Part shown: positions 15,549 to 24,406 of the stretch, in pieces | Position numbering within the stretch: position 1 is the stretch's first letter | Layout of the letters: the number at the start of each line of letters is the position of its first letter | DNA from: Nocardiopsis coralli | Lineage (GTDB): Bacteria; Actinomycetota; Actinomycetes; Streptosporangiales; Streptosporangiaceae | Direction: 5' to 3' | Assembly (NCBI RefSeq): GCF_014892575.1 | Contig: NZ_JADBGI010000015.1 | Location: forward strand, 96,099 to 160,098 | DNA: 64,000 bases | Translations under genes and position numbers: made by a program | The notes under the pieces: model-generated | Databases searched by the model: none | Told to the model about the DNA's origin: nothing | The model's input: the letters and a program-made list of their open reading frames with translations, nothing else

Positions 15549-16384
15549 CAGGCGTTCACCCACCTCTCGCGCAGGGTGACCAGGACGGCCAGGGAGACCA
15601 GGAGCAGGACGAGGCTGAGCACGACGGCGGCCTCCGGGTCGCGTTGCATGGCCATGTAGACGGCCAGGGGCATGGTCTGTGTTGTCCCGGGGAAGTTGCC
15701 GGCGAAGGTGATGGTCGCACCGAACTCCCCGAGTGCGCGGGCCCAGCAGAGCACGGCCCCGGCCGCGATTCCGGGCAGCACCATGGGCAGGGTGACCCGG
15801 GTGAAGACGGTGGTTCGGCTCGCGCCGAGGGTGGCCGCGGCCTCCTCGTAGCGCCGGTCGGCCCCGCGCAGGGACCCTTCGACGCTGATGACCAGGAACG
15901 GCATCGCCACGAAGACCTGCGCCATGACCACGGCTGCGGTGGTGAAGGGGATGGTGATCCCGAACCAGGTGTCCAGATGGGTGCCGAGGATGCCGTTGCG
16001 GCCGAGGACCAGCAGCAGGGCCACACCGCCGACGACGGGCGGGATGACCAGGGGCACCGTCACCAGAGCGCGCACCAGGCGGCGGCCGGGGAACTCGGTG
16101 CGGGCCAGCAGCCAGGCGAGCGGAACCCCGAGCAGCAGGGAGACCACGGTGGCCGCGGTGGCGGTGGTCAGCGAGAGCCAGAGCGCGCTGAGCACCTCGG
16201 GGTCGCGCAGGCGCTCGCCCATGTCGGGCCAGGGGGCGCTGACGAGCAGTCCGGCGAAGGGCAGGACCAGGAAGGCGACGGCGGCCAGGGCCGGTACGAC
16301 GAGGATCCAGGGCGGCCGCCCCGAGCGGGCGCGCAGTCGGCGCCGTCCCGGGGCGGCCGGTGTGGCAGGGGAAGCGGTGGTCAC
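15548..16384 (-). CDS. modB: Molybdate ABC transporter permease
   Basis: 278 residues with about six membrane helices and the permease EAA loop (EEAAATLGASRTTVFTRVTLP) near residues 180-200, which docks on the ATPase. Its stop overlaps the modC start by one base, and its start overlaps the modA stop by four (ATGA). Family and context together identify it as the channel subunit of the molybdate importer. The N-terminal 25 residues are Arg/Pro-rich and cytoplasmic. Confidence 0.9.
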   Translation of the reverse strand: MTTASPATPAAPGRRRLRARSGRPPWILVVPALAAVAFLVLPFAGLLVSAPWPDMGERLRDPEVLSALWLSLTTATAATVVSLLLGVPLAWLLARTEFPGRRLVRALVTVPLVIPPVVGGVALLLVLGRNGILGTHLDTWFGITIPFTTAAVVMAQVFVAMPFLVISVEGSLRGADRRYEEAAATLGASRTTVFTRVTLPMVLPGIAAGAVLCWARALGEFGATITFAGNFPGTTQTMPLAVYMAMQRDPEAAVVLSLVLLLVSLAVLVTLRERWVNA

Positions 16385-17232
16385 GGGGTGCCGAACCCTG
16401 CCGCGTCGAGTTCGGCGGCGCCGTCCTCACCGAGCACGTGCTCGATCCAGGCCTCGCCGGCCTCGGGGTTCTGCGCGCCGGAGAGCAGGCCGATCGGGTA
16501 GTCGTTGACGGCCTCCTCGGCCTCGGGGAAGTCGATGCCCTCGACGCGGTCCTCCGCGGAGACCACGTCGGTGGTGTAGACGAGGCCTGCGTCGACCTCG
16601 CCGAGCTCGACCTTGGTAAGGACGGCGCGTACGTCCTCCTCGTAGGTGACGGGGGTGATGTCGGTGCCGGCGGCCTCCATGGCCTCGGCGGTGGCGGCGC
16701 CGCAGGGGACCTCGTCGGCGCAGAAGGCGACGTCGGTGCCGTCCTCGGCGAGGTCGTCGAAGGTCTCGATCCCGGCGGGGTTGTCCGGCGGTACGGCGAT
16801 CTGCAGGGTGTTGGTCGCGAAGAGCGCGCCGTCCTCGCCGTGTTCCCCGGCCCAGTCGGGGTCCAGGCCGAGGTCGTCGGTGACCTGGCCCATGGTGGCG
16901 GTGTCGGCGGCGGCGAAGACGTCGGCGGGGGCGCCGGAGTTGATCTGCACGGCGAGTTCGCTGCTGCCGGCGAAGTTGAGCACGACGTCGACGTCGGGGT
17001 GTTCGGCCTCGAAGTCGGCGGCCAGGTCCTCGAAGACGTCGGTCAGGGAGGCGGCGGCGAAGACGTCGAGCTCGCCGGAGAGCTCCCCGGCGTCCTGGCC
17101 CTGGCCGTCCTCGTCGGACTCTCCCCCGCCGCAGGCGGTGGCGGCGAGGGTGAGGCAGGTGGCGGCGGCGATCAGGCTCAGGGCCGGGGTGTCCCGCCGT
17201 GGGATGCGGGAGCTGGGGGGCGTCTCAGGCAT
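16381..17232 (-). CDS. modA: Molybdate-binding lipoprotein
   Basis: 283 residues. A signal peptide with lipobox TAC (Cys about residue 34) anchors it outside the cell. The mature part opens with LDVFAAASLTDVFEDLA and contains FAGSSELAVQI and GAPADVFAAAD, the oxyanion-binding blocks of ModA. It captures molybdate for ModB-ModC. It overlaps the upstream regulator gene by 8 nt and modB by 4 nt. Confidence 0.92.
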   Translation of the reverse strand: MPETPPSSRIPRRDTPALSLIAAATCLTLAATACGGGESDEDGQGQDAGELSGELDVFAAASLTDVFEDLAADFEAEHPDVDVVLNFAGSSELAVQINSGAPADVFAAADTATMGQVTDDLGLDPDWAGEHGEDGALFATNTLQIAVPPDNPAGIETFDDLAEDGTDVAFCADEVPCGAATAEAMEAAGTDITPVTYEEDVRAVLTKVELGEVDAGLVYTTDVVSAEDRVEGIDFPEAEEAVNDYPIGLLSGAQNPEAGEAWIEHVLGEDGAAELDAAGFGTP

Positions 17233-17626
17233 GGCGGTCTCCGGTGGTCTCGATCACGACGTTGGTGGACTTGACGACGGCGGTGGCGGTGCTGCCGACC
17301 TCCAGGCCGAGTTCGTCGGCGGCCTCGCGGCTCATGAGGGACACGACGCGGTGGGGCCCGGCCTGGATCTCCACGGAGGCCATGACACGGTCGCGGACCA
17401 CGTGGGTGACCAGGCCGCGGAAGCGGTTGCGGGCCGAGGAGGTGCGCCGCGCGGGGTCCTCGTGGTCGCCCGAGCTCATGAACGCGGCGAGGTCGGCGCC
17501 CTCGAGCACGCGGTGCCCGCTCCCGCCCCGGTCGGCGGGCAGGCGCCCGGAGTCGACCCAGCGGCGGACGGTGTCGGCGCTGACGCCGAGGAGGTCGGCG
17601 GCCTCACTGATCCGGAATGTCGGCAT
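17225..17626 (-). CDS. MerR/excisionase-type HTH regulator with TOBE molybdate-binding domain
   Basis: 133 residues from ATG 17626 (AAGGTGA upstream). Residues 1-55 are a helix-turn-helix of the MerR/excisionase type (ISEAADLLGVSADTVRRWVD). Residues about 68-130 are one mop/TOBE domain (SARNRFRGLVTHVVRD...VKSTNVVIET), the module that binds molybdate in ModE and molbindins. It is the first gene of the mod operon and overlaps modA by 8 nt. The simplest reading is a molybdate-sensing repressor or activator of its own operon, replacing classical ModE, which has a winged helix and two TOBE domains. Candidate operators lie just upstream at 17641-17690. Confidence 0.85.
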   Translation of the reverse strand: MPTFRISEAADLLGVSADTVRRWVDSGRLPADRGGSGHRVLEGADLAAFMSSGDHEDPARRTSSARNRFRGLVTHVVRDRVMASVEIQAGPHRVVSLMSREAADELGLEVGSTATAVVKSTNVVIETTGDRHA

Positions 17627-17640
17627 GGGGTTCACCTTAT

Positions 17641-17690
17641 ATGCCGCACATACGAGCCCTGAAGACGGATTCCTACAGCAAGTGCGGCAT
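17641..17690 (-). promoter_or_regulatory. Paired inverted sites upstream of the mod operon
   Basis: ATGCCGCACA at 17641-17650 and AGTGCGGCAT at 17681-17690 are inverted copies (9 of 10 match) with 40-bp spacing, within 65 nt of the regulator start. They are good candidates for the operator bound by the operon's HTH-TOBE protein. The first site overlaps the likely promoter and leader, so binding there would repress. Confidence 0.55.
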
Positions 17691-17760
17691 CTCGGGCGCT
17701 GATCCCTGGCAGATACGACCAAGCCCGGCCCCGGGCCCGGTCGCCGGCCCGCGCACGACG

Positions 17761-17794
17761 GAGGGGCCGCACCCGGTGACGGGTACGGCCCCTC
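17761..17794 (-). terminator. Hairpin terminator after the glycosidase-like gene
   Basis: GAGGGGCCGcACCC / GGGTaCGGCCCCTC with one mismatch and a 6-nt loop, 33 nt past the stop of the minus-strand gene at 17827. Confidence 0.65.
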
Positions 17795-17826
17795 CTGCTG
17801 GGCCACGGGGACCTGGGTCCCGGTCG

Positions 17827-19449
17827 TCAGCCGCGCACGTCCACGACCTCGCCGACCGGGCCCTCGGCCCGGTAGTCGTCGAGCGCGGTGACCACGTAAC
17901 CGGCGGTCTCGTCGTCGGCACCGCCGTCGGCCAGCTCGGTCTTCCCGGTGACCTCGACCAGGTTCTCCGGGGTGAGGGCGGCGCACTGTTCCTCGGGGTC
18001 ACCGCCGGCCGCGGCCTCGACGGCCTCCTCGGTCAGGCGGTAGACGGCGTAGAAGCGGGCGTCCTCGTCCTCGTCCCAGGTCACCTGGGCGGTGCCGTCC
18101 TCGACGGTGGCGTCCAGCCCCTGGACGGCACCGACCTGCGGTTCGTCCTGGCCGGAGTCCACCTGCGGGGGCAGCGCCGGCTGGGCGTAGTGCGAGTCCA
18201 GGAGCTCGCCGACGGCGGCCTCGTTCTCGCGCAGGTTCTTGATGGAGAAGTAGATGTCGCCGCCGACCTGCTCGTTCTCGGACGAGTAGTCGAGCTGGGA
18301 GCTCAGGGCGTCGTCCTCGCTCCAGTCGTCGCTGCCCAGGCGGTAGGCGCCCTGGCCGATGTAGAGCTCGACGTCGGTGCCCTCGACCTCGTTCGCCCAC
18401 CAGTCGGTCATCTGCTCGTAGTCGGCCGTCTCGAAGCCCCGCTCCCAGTACAGCTGCGGGGCGACGTAGTCGACGGTTCCCTCCTCGATCCAGGTCCGGG
18501 TGTCGGCGAACTGGTCGTCGTAGGACTGCAGGCCCGCGCTGGGCGATCCGGTGTCGTCGGTGGAGTCGTTGCGCCAGATACCGAACGGGGAAACGCCGAA
18601 GCTCACCCAGGGCTTGGTCTCCTGGATCTGCCCGTGCACGTCGCGCATGAGCTGGTCGACATTGTCGCGCCGCCAGTCCTCACGCTGGTCGAAGTCGCCG
18701 CCGTGGGCCTCCCACATGGCGTCGTCGTCGAACTCCTCGCCCTCGACCGGGTAGGGGTAGAAGAAGTCGTCGAAGTGCATGCCGTCGACGTCGTAGCGCT
18801 CGACGACGTCCATGATCACGCCGGTGACCCACTCGCGGACCTCGGGGTTGCCGGGGTCGACGTAGGCCTCGTTGCCGTGTTCGACGAGCCACTCGGGGTT
18901 CTGGCTGACCGGGTGGTCGTCGGTGAGGTCCTCCAGGTCCGGCTCGAGGTGGCCGATCCGGTAGGGGTTGAACCAGGCGTGCATCTCCAGGCCGCGCTCA
19001 TGCGCCTGCTCGACGGCGTACTCGAGCGGGTCGTAGCCGGGGTCCCCGCCCTGTTCACCGGTGAGGTAGCGCGCCCACGGCTCCATGTCGGAGTCGTAGA
19101 CGGCGTCGGCGGTGGGGCGCGCGTGCAGGAACACGGAGTTGAGGTTCATGTCGACGGCGTCGTCGAGCCACGCGTCGAGCTCGTCCTTCTGTTCCTGCTC
19201 GGACAGTCCGGGCTCGGAGGGCCAGTCGATGTTGCGCACGGTGGTCAGCCAGGCGCCGCGCATGTCGCGCTTGTCCTGCCCGGCCTCGCACGCCACGGAG
19301 GGGGCCGCCTGGTCGCCGGAGGTGTCCTGCGGGTCGTCGTCCCGGCCGACGGAGCAGCCCGAGAGCAGCACGGTGGTGGCGGCTGCAGCCGCACCCCACC
19401 ACGTCACGGCGCGCGGCGGGGTCTTGGACGACCGTGCCACAGAACCCAT
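17827..19449 (-). CDS. Secreted glycosyl hydrolase-like lipoprotein (GHL10/DUF187 family)
   Basis: 540 residues from ATG 19449 (CGGAGGAGA upstream). The signal peptide has lipobox LSGC (Cys about residue 31), so it is membrane-anchored outside the cell. Residues about 60-400 form a TIM-barrel of the GHL10 (DUF187) family: RGAWLTTVRNIDWP, VFLHARPTADAVYDS, WFNPYRI, DGMHFDDFFYPYP and APQLYWERGF are all hallmark segments. The acidic DGMHFDD strand end and APQLYW are the probable active-site side. The C-terminal about 100 residues look like a fibronectin-III-type module. Family members are thought to act on cell-wall or exopolysaccharide glycans, but the substrate is not established. It is monocistronic. 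Confidence 0.88.
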   Translation of the reverse strand: MGSVARSSKTPPRAVTWWGAAAAATTVLLSGCSVGRDDDPQDTSGDQAAPSVACEAGQDKRDMRGAWLTTVRNIDWPSEPGLSEQEQKDELDAWLDDAVDMNLNSVFLHARPTADAVYDSDMEPWARYLTGEQGGDPGYDPLEYAVEQAHERGLEMHAWFNPYRIGHLEPDLEDLTDDHPVSQNPEWLVEHGNEAYVDPGNPEVREWVTGVIMDVVERYDVDGMHFDDFFYPYPVEGEEFDDDAMWEAHGGDFDQREDWRRDNVDQLMRDVHGQIQETKPWVSFGVSPFGIWRNDSTDDTGSPSAGLQSYDDQFADTRTWIEEGTVDYVAPQLYWERGFETADYEQMTDWWANEVEGTDVELYIGQGAYRLGSDDWSEDDALSSQLDYSSENEQVGGDIYFSIKNLRENEAAVGELLDSHYAQPALPPQVDSGQDEPQVGAVQGLDATVEDGTAQVTWDEDEDARFYAVYRLTEEAVEAAAGGDPEEQCAALTPENLVEVTGKTELADGGADDETAGYVVTALDDYRAEGPVGEVVDVRG

Positions 19450-19773
19450 TGATCAGTCTCCTCCGAGAGGTGGTCTCGCATGCCGCCGTCCCCCTGGCGC
19501 CACGCCGCGACCAAGAGTAGGACAAGATGTCAAGATTCCGTATCGATCCAGGTTTAATGTGGACAACGTCGCACGGCGACGGCATCGGGAATCTTTGCGC
19601 ATGACACACAATCCGCGCAACCACAGGGGTTCTGGGTACCTGTATCCCCGCCGGGGGTCAACCGGACCTCTCCCACGGTTCAGCACGGACGCGCGCCCGA
19701 CGGGGACCGCGGCACCTCGGGCCCCGGCCGAACCGGACACACCCTCCCGAACGACGTCCTAGACTCGGATGCC
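19450..19773. promoter_or_regulatory. Divergent promoter region
   Basis: A 324-bp gap between the divergent starts of the glycosidase-like gene and menF. It is clearly less GC-rich at 19500-19650. TTGACA occurs on the minus strand at 19533-19528, but I see no matching -10 at the right spacing. No gene is supported here. Confidence 0.4.
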
Positions 19774-21057
19774 GTGAACTCCGCCCTGACCCCACCCGAG
19801 CTCGCCGTCCGCACCGTCGAACTGCGCGGCCGCGCCGAGAGCCTGGTGAACCACCTGCCCGCCGGGGCACCCCTGGCCTGGCTCTCCGGGGAGGACGGCC
19901 TCGTGGGCTGGGGCGAGGCGGTACGCCTGGACCTGGGGCCCCGCCCGGAGGGCACCTCCCCCACCGACACCGCACGCTTCTCCGACGCTGCCCGCTGGAT
20001 CGAGGGTCTGGTCGCCGGTGCCGACGTCCGGGACGAGGTCGGCCTGCCCGGGACCGGACCGGTCGCCTTCGGGACCTTCACCTTCGCCCCGACCTCGCCC
20101 GGGACGGCGCTGGTGGTCCCGCGGGTGCTCGTGGGCCGCAAGGACGGGCGCACCTGGCTGACCACGGTCACGGACACCCCGGGAACCCACCCGCCCGAGC
20201 TCGTCCACAGCCGCTCCCCCGCCCGCCCCATCGGGCCGGTCACCTGGCGGGACGGCTCACTGACCCCGGAGCAGTGGAAGGGCGCGGTCGCGCACACCGT
20301 CTCCCGCATCCGCGACGGCCGGCTGGACAAGGCGGTCCTGGCCCGCGACGCCGTCGCCGCCACCGACGGGCCCATCGACGTCCGGGTGCTCCTGGAACGG
20401 CTGCGCCTGCGCTTCCCGAGCTGCTTCACCTTCTCCGTGGACGGCATGGTCGGGGCCACCCCCGAGCTCCTGCTGCGCCGGGAGGGCGACCGCCTGACCT
20501 CGCTGGTGCTGGCCGGGACACGTCCGCGCGGCGACGACGAGGAGGCCGACCGGGCGCTGGGCGAGGACCTCATGGCCTCGGCCAAGGACGACCGCGAGCA
20601 CCACCTGGCCGTGGAGTCGCTGCGCACCGCGCTGGGCCCGCTGGCCGAGGAGCTCGACGTGCCCGGTACCCCGCACCTGCTGCGGCTGGCCAACGTCCAG
20701 CACCTGGCCACGCCCGTGCGCGCCCGGCTCGCCGACGGGGTCTCGGCCCTGGACGCCGTGGCCGCCCTGCACCCCACGGCCGCCGTGGGGGGCACACCGA
20801 CGGAGACCGCGATGCGCCTGATCGCCGAGGTCGAGGGGATGGACCGCGGCGGTTACGCCGGCCCGGTCGGCTGGGTCGACGGCGCGGGCAACGCCGAGTG
20901 GGGCATCGCGCTGCGCTGCGCACGGGTGGAGGGGCGCAACGCACGCCTGTACGCCGGGGGCGGGATCGTCGCCGGTTCCGACCCGGACTCCGAGCTGGCC
21001 GAGACCGAGTCGAAGTTCCGTGTCATGCGTGAGGCGCTCACCGAACCGCCCGCGTGA
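19774..21057 (+). CDS. menF: Isochorismate synthase
   Basis: 427 residues from GTG 19774. The C-terminal half carries the chorismate-binding fold: KAVLARD, TPELLLRREGDRLTSLVLAGTRPRG, HPTAAVGGTPT and the terminal GGGIVAGSDPDSELAETESKF with Mg-binding acids. It converts chorismate to isochorismate, the entry to menaquinone or to catecholate siderophores. No siderophore synthetase is near and menD, menC, menB and menE are about 12 kb away, so menaquinone is more likely. Its last 20 bp overlap the convergent MerR gene. Confidence 0.88.
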   Translation: MNSALTPPELAVRTVELRGRAESLVNHLPAGAPLAWLSGEDGLVGWGEAVRLDLGPRPEGTSPTDTARFSDAARWIEGLVAGADVRDEVGLPGTGPVAFGTFTFAPTSPGTALVVPRVLVGRKDGRTWLTTVTDTPGTHPPELVHSRSPARPIGPVTWRDGSLTPEQWKGAVAHTVSRIRDGRLDKAVLARDAVAATDGPIDVRVLLERLRLRFPSCFTFSVDGMVGATPELLLRREGDRLTSLVLAGTRPRGDDEEADRALGEDLMASAKDDREHHLAVESLRTALGPLAEELDVPGTPHLLRLANVQHLATPVRARLADGVSALDAVAALHPTAAVGGTPTETAMRLIAEVEGMDRGGYAGPVGWVDGAGNAEWGIALRCARVEGRNARLYAGGGIVAGSDPDSELAETESKFRVMREALTEPPA

Positions 21058-21793
21058 GGCCGGCGAGTTCCGCGCCCGCCCGCAACAGCGCCGACATCCT
21101 CCGTGCGATCGAACCGACCCGTTCGTCCAACGCGACGAGCGGGCCCTCCGTGTCGAGGCGGTCCCCCGACCGGTACAGCCCCCGGAGGGCGGCCATCGTG
21201 TCCCGCACCTCGGGGACGCGGTAGCCGGCCGCTCTGAGCGCGGCGGTGATCCTGGCCTCCCGTATCGCCGCGAGCGGGTAGCGCCGGGCCGCGCCCGCAC
21301 GGCCTTCGACCCGCTCGGGCACGACGAGCCCCTCCTTCTCCCAGAAGCGCAGGGTCGAGGTCCGCACACCGATCGCCCCGGCGAGCTCGGTGATCGTCAT
21401 GGTGTCCTCGTTGCTCGGGGCGGGGTCGGCGAAGGACTCCTCCCGGATCGCCAGCAGGGCCGCCCGTGCGTCCAGTGCCTCCTGCCGCTCCCGGACCAGG
21501 CCGACGTGCAGGGAGCTGAGCAGCGCCAACGCCTCCTCCCCCGGCAGGGTGCGCACGTCGCGCAGCGCGCTGCGGGCACGGACGGGTCCGACCGCGAGGG
21601 CCAGGTCGCGGTAGGCGCGCAGCACACGCACGTGGTCCCGGGTGAACACGCGGTAGCCGTTGGCCGCGCGGCTCGCGGGCGGCAGGGTTCCGAGGGCCTC
21701 GAGGTCGCGGACCTGCTGCACGGAGTACCCGGCGGCCGCAGCGACCGCGGACGTCGTCAGGCCTGCGCCGGGGCGGGGATCCGTGGGAGGCAC
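21038..21793 (-). CDS. MerR-family regulator with two HTH domains
   Basis: 251 residues. An N-terminal MerR-like HTH (about residues 12-68, TSAVAAAAGYSVQQVRDLEALG) is followed by a helical stretch and a second, more canonical MerR HTH (about 132-195, MTITELAGAIGVRTSTLRFWEKEGLVVPERV). A MerR protein normally has one HTH and a C-terminal dimer helix; a two-headed protein could bind DNA as a pseudo-dimer. The Cys residues of metal-sensing MerR proteins are absent. It is divergent from the DUF6194 gene with only 41 bp between starts, which probably makes that gene its target. Confidence 0.85.
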   Translation of the reverse strand: MPPTDPRPGAGLTTSAVAAAAGYSVQQVRDLEALGTLPPASRAANGYRVFTRDHVRVLRAYRDLALAVGPVRARSALRDVRTLPGEEALALLSSLHVGLVRERQEALDARAALLAIREESFADPAPSNEDTMTITELAGAIGVRTSTLRFWEKEGLVVPERVEGRAGAARRYPLAAIREARITAALRAAGYRVPEVRDTMAALRGLYRSGDRLDTEGPLVALDERVGSIARRMSALLRAGAELAGLTRAVR

Positions 21794-21834
21794 CGGTCAA
21801 CCCTCCATTAGCACTTCAACCGCACACTTCAATC
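21794..21834. promoter_or_regulatory. Shared promoter of MerR and DUF6194 genes
   Basis: Only 41 bp separate the two divergent starts. The direct repeat GCACTTCAAccGCACACTTCAA lies here and is AT-richer than its surroundings. It is the likely operator. Confidence 0.5.
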
Positions 21835-22287
21835 ATGAGTATGCAGCAATTCCTCGACACGGTCCGTTCCTTCGACAGTGTCCTCGAACTCGCCCCGACC
21901 GAGGGCAGCGGGTTCCCGGAGATCGCGTGGGGTGACCACTTCTTCTACTACGCACCCGACGGGAAGGTCCCGAACGGCCAGCCGTACGCCACGTTCGTGA
22001 CCAAGGACTACCCCGGTGACACGGGGTCCGGGTTGGACGCGCCGGGCCGGTGGCGCATCAACGTCCACGTCGGCAAGAAGGCCTTCGCAGAGCTGGTCAC
22101 CGACCCCGAGCAGGGCGGCGGGCACGACTTCGGTGCGGCGGACGTGCTCCTGCCCCACCCCCTCTACGCCGACCAGGGCTGGATCGCGGTGGTCGACCCG
22201 GGGCCGGGGACCACCCCGATGCTGCTCGAGCTGGTGCGCCGGGCCCACGACGCGGCGCGGGAGCGGGCCCGGCGCAGGACCGGCTGA
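21835..22287 (+). CDS. DUF6194-family protein
   Basis: 150 residues, soluble, no signal peptide. The sequence has the pattern of DUF6194 proteins: an acidic N-terminus, WGDHFFYYAPDGK, PYATFVTKDYPGD, and RWRINVHVGKKAFAEL. The biochemical role of the family is not known. Divergent from the two-headed MerR gene; a perfect hairpin follows the stop. Confidence 0.75.
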   Translation: MSMQQFLDTVRSFDSVLELAPTEGSGFPEIAWGDHFFYYAPDGKVPNGQPYATFVTKDYPGDTGSGLDAPGRWRINVHVGKKAFAELVTDPEQGGGHDFGAADVLLPHPLYADQGWIAVVDPGPGTTPMLLELVRRAHDAARERARRRTG

Positions 22288-22308
22288 GCCCCGGCCCCGT
22301 ACACACGA

Positions 22309-22348
22309 ACCGGCACCGGAGTCCCCCACGACGGACGCCGGTGCCGGT
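22309..22348. terminator. Bidirectional terminator
   Basis: Perfect 11-bp arms ACCGGCACCGG / CCGGTGCCGGT with a further inner GTCC/GGAC pair, between the convergent stops at 22287 and 22367. Confidence 0.8.
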
Positions 22349-22366
22349 GATCTGTGGAGCGGCCGG

Positions 22367-24406
22367 TCAGGCCGTGCCGACGTCACGCCCCTGCGTGTGC
22401 CAGATGCACACCACGGACGGGCGCGCGAAGTCGCCGTCGGGCCAGGTGCTGGTGGGCTCCTCGACGGTGCCGTTCTCGCCCGGGTGCTGCGGGGCGATGA
22501 AGGCGGTCTTGTTGTCCTCGGTGATGAGCGGCCCGCAGCACTCGGCCTCGACCGGGACGGTCGCGAAGGTGCGCAGCTCGCCGCGGAAGCGCCCCTCCAC
22601 CGGGACCACGTGCAGGCCGTCGTTGATCTCCAGCGCCGAGGGCTGTCCGTCGGTGGCTACCCAGAGGTTGCCGTCCTTGTCGAAGGTGACGTTGTCGGGC
22701 GCCGAGATGGGCATGACCTTCGACTTGTCGTAGCCGGCGAAGTAGGTGCTCTCGTCCTCGGGGTCGCCGCAGACGATGGGCACGTTCCAGGTGAAGGACT
22801 CCGCGCCGGCGTCGTTGCGGTCCTCGACGACCTCCAGGATGTGGCCGTGCTTGTTGGGTCCGCGCGGGTTGGGCTCGTCGGCCTGGCCGGGCTCGCGGGC
22901 GTCGTTGTTGGTCAGGCAGCAGTAGACCTTGCCGGTCACCGGGCTGGGCTCGAAGTCCTCGGGGCGGTCCATCTTGGTGGCGCCCACGGCGTCGGCGGCC
23001 AACCGGGTGTGGATGAGCACCTCCTCGAGGGTGAAGCCGTCCACGAAGCTCTCGGTGTTGCTGGCCAGCGGCACCCACTCGCCCCTGCCGTCGAACTCGC
23101 CGTCGCTGGGCAGGGTTCCGGTCCCGTCGATCTCCTCCTCGGGGCTGTTGCCGGTCAGGCGGCCCACGTAGAGGGTCCCGGTGTCGAGCAGGCTCATGTT
23201 GTGCTTGCGCGAGCCCTTCACGTACTGCTTGGCGCTGACGAACTTGTAGATGTACTCGAAGCGCTCGTCGTCGCCCATGTACACGGCCACACGCCCGTCG
23301 GAGGTGATGGCGGTGGTGGCGCCCTCGTGCTTGAAGCGGCCGAGCATGGTGCGCTTGGTCGGCTTCGACTCGGGGTCGGTGGGGTCGATCTCCACGACCC
23401 AGTAGAAGCGGTTGGCCTCGTGGGGGTGCTTGGCCAGGTCGAAGCGTTCCTCGACCCGGTCGAAGCGGCGGCCCACGTAGGTGTCGCCCTCGACCTCGAT
23501 GGAGTAGCGGGCCAGGGCCTCGCGGTCCTCCTCGGCGACCTGGTCGCCGCCCACGAAGTACTGGTCGCAGTTCTCCTCGCCGCTCAGGAACGTGCCCCAG
23601 GGCGTGTAACCGCCGGCGCAGTTGTTGAGGGTGCCCAGGGCCTCGACGCCCTCCGGGTCGGCCTCGGTGCGCAGGAGCTCGTGTCCGGCGGCCGGCCCGG
23701 AGATCCGGAACGGGGTGTTGCCGGTGATGCGGCGGTTGAAGGGCCGATCGCCCCCGGCCAGGCGCCACTCGCCGGTGCCGTTCTGGCGCTCCAGCTCGAG
23801 GATCGACCCGCCGTGCGCGGCGATGGCGACCTTGATCTGCTCCAGGTCCGCGTCGTTGCCGTCGGTGTACCCGGCGAACATGAGCTCTTCGTTGGTGTAC
23901 TCGTGGTTCACCCAGAGCAGGCCGTGGTCGTCATCGAGCTGGTGGAAGCCGACGTAGTCGCAGTTGTAACCGAACTGCTGCTCCTGGGCCTCACCGGTCT
24001 GGTTCTCGAAATCGAACTCCGGGGCGCCGGGCAGGACCGGGTCGCCCCACCTGATGACGACGTGGTGGTCGTAGTTCGGCGGGACCGTCACCACGTCGTC
24101 GGTGTTGGGCTGGACGGCCTCGAACGTGGGCCGCGGCGAGGGGTGGTTCCGCTCGTTCGCGGCGGCCGACCCGGCCGAGGAGAGGCCCAGAGCACCCGCA
24201 CCGGTGGTGACGGCCGCGCCCTGCAGGGCGGTCCGGCGGGAGAGCACCGCACGGAAGATGTCACCGAAGTAGGGGTTGTCGCTCTTGTTGGGCGCGGGGT
24301 GGAAACAGGCGTTGCCGCACCGGTACTGGCAGGTCTTGGGGGAACGGCCGCCCCCGACCTCTGCGAACAGGGGCAGCAGTCGGCGGCGGGGCGCGGATTC
24401 GGGCAC
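22367..24406 (-). CDS. phoX: Alkaline phosphatase PhoX
   Basis: 679 residues. GTG 24406 (CGAGGAGA upstream) is preferred: the protein then starts VPESAPRRRLLPLF with the actinobacterial PhoX leader, including the TCQYRCGNACFH cysteine segment, and a twin-arginine signal (SRRTALQGAAV) near residues 50-75. The body matches the PhoX/DUF839 family: NHEYTNEE, NNCAGGYTPWGTFLSGEEN and ATDGQPSAL segments around the Ca/Fe active site. It is exported folded by Tat and releases phosphate from organic esters outside the cell. A PHO box lies about 130 nt upstream, so PhoR-PhoP control is expected. Confidence 0.92.
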   Translation of the reverse strand: MPESAPRRRLLPLFAEVGGGRSPKTCQYRCGNACFHPAPNKSDNPYFGDIFRAVLSRRTALQGAAVTTGAGALGLSSAGSAAANERNHPSPRPTFEAVQPNTDDVVTVPPNYDHHVVIRWGDPVLPGAPEFDFENQTGEAQEQQFGYNCDYVGFHQLDDDHGLLWVNHEYTNEELMFAGYTDGNDADLEQIKVAIAAHGGSILELERQNGTGEWRLAGGDRPFNRRITGNTPFRISGPAAGHELLRTEADPEGVEALGTLNNCAGGYTPWGTFLSGEENCDQYFVGGDQVAEEDREALARYSIEVEGDTYVGRRFDRVEERFDLAKHPHEANRFYWVVEIDPTDPESKPTKRTMLGRFKHEGATTAITSDGRVAVYMGDDERFEYIYKFVSAKQYVKGSRKHNMSLLDTGTLYVGRLTGNSPEEEIDGTGTLPSDGEFDGRGEWVPLASNTESFVDGFTLEEVLIHTRLAADAVGATKMDRPEDFEPSPVTGKVYCCLTNNDAREPGQADEPNPRGPNKHGHILEVVEDRNDAGAESFTWNVPIVCGDPEDESTYFAGYDKSKVMPISAPDNVTFDKDGNLWVATDGQPSALEINDGLHVVPVEGRFRGELRTFATVPVEAECCGPLITEDNKTAFIAPQHPGENGTVEEPTSTWPDGDFARPSVVCIWHTQGRDVGTA

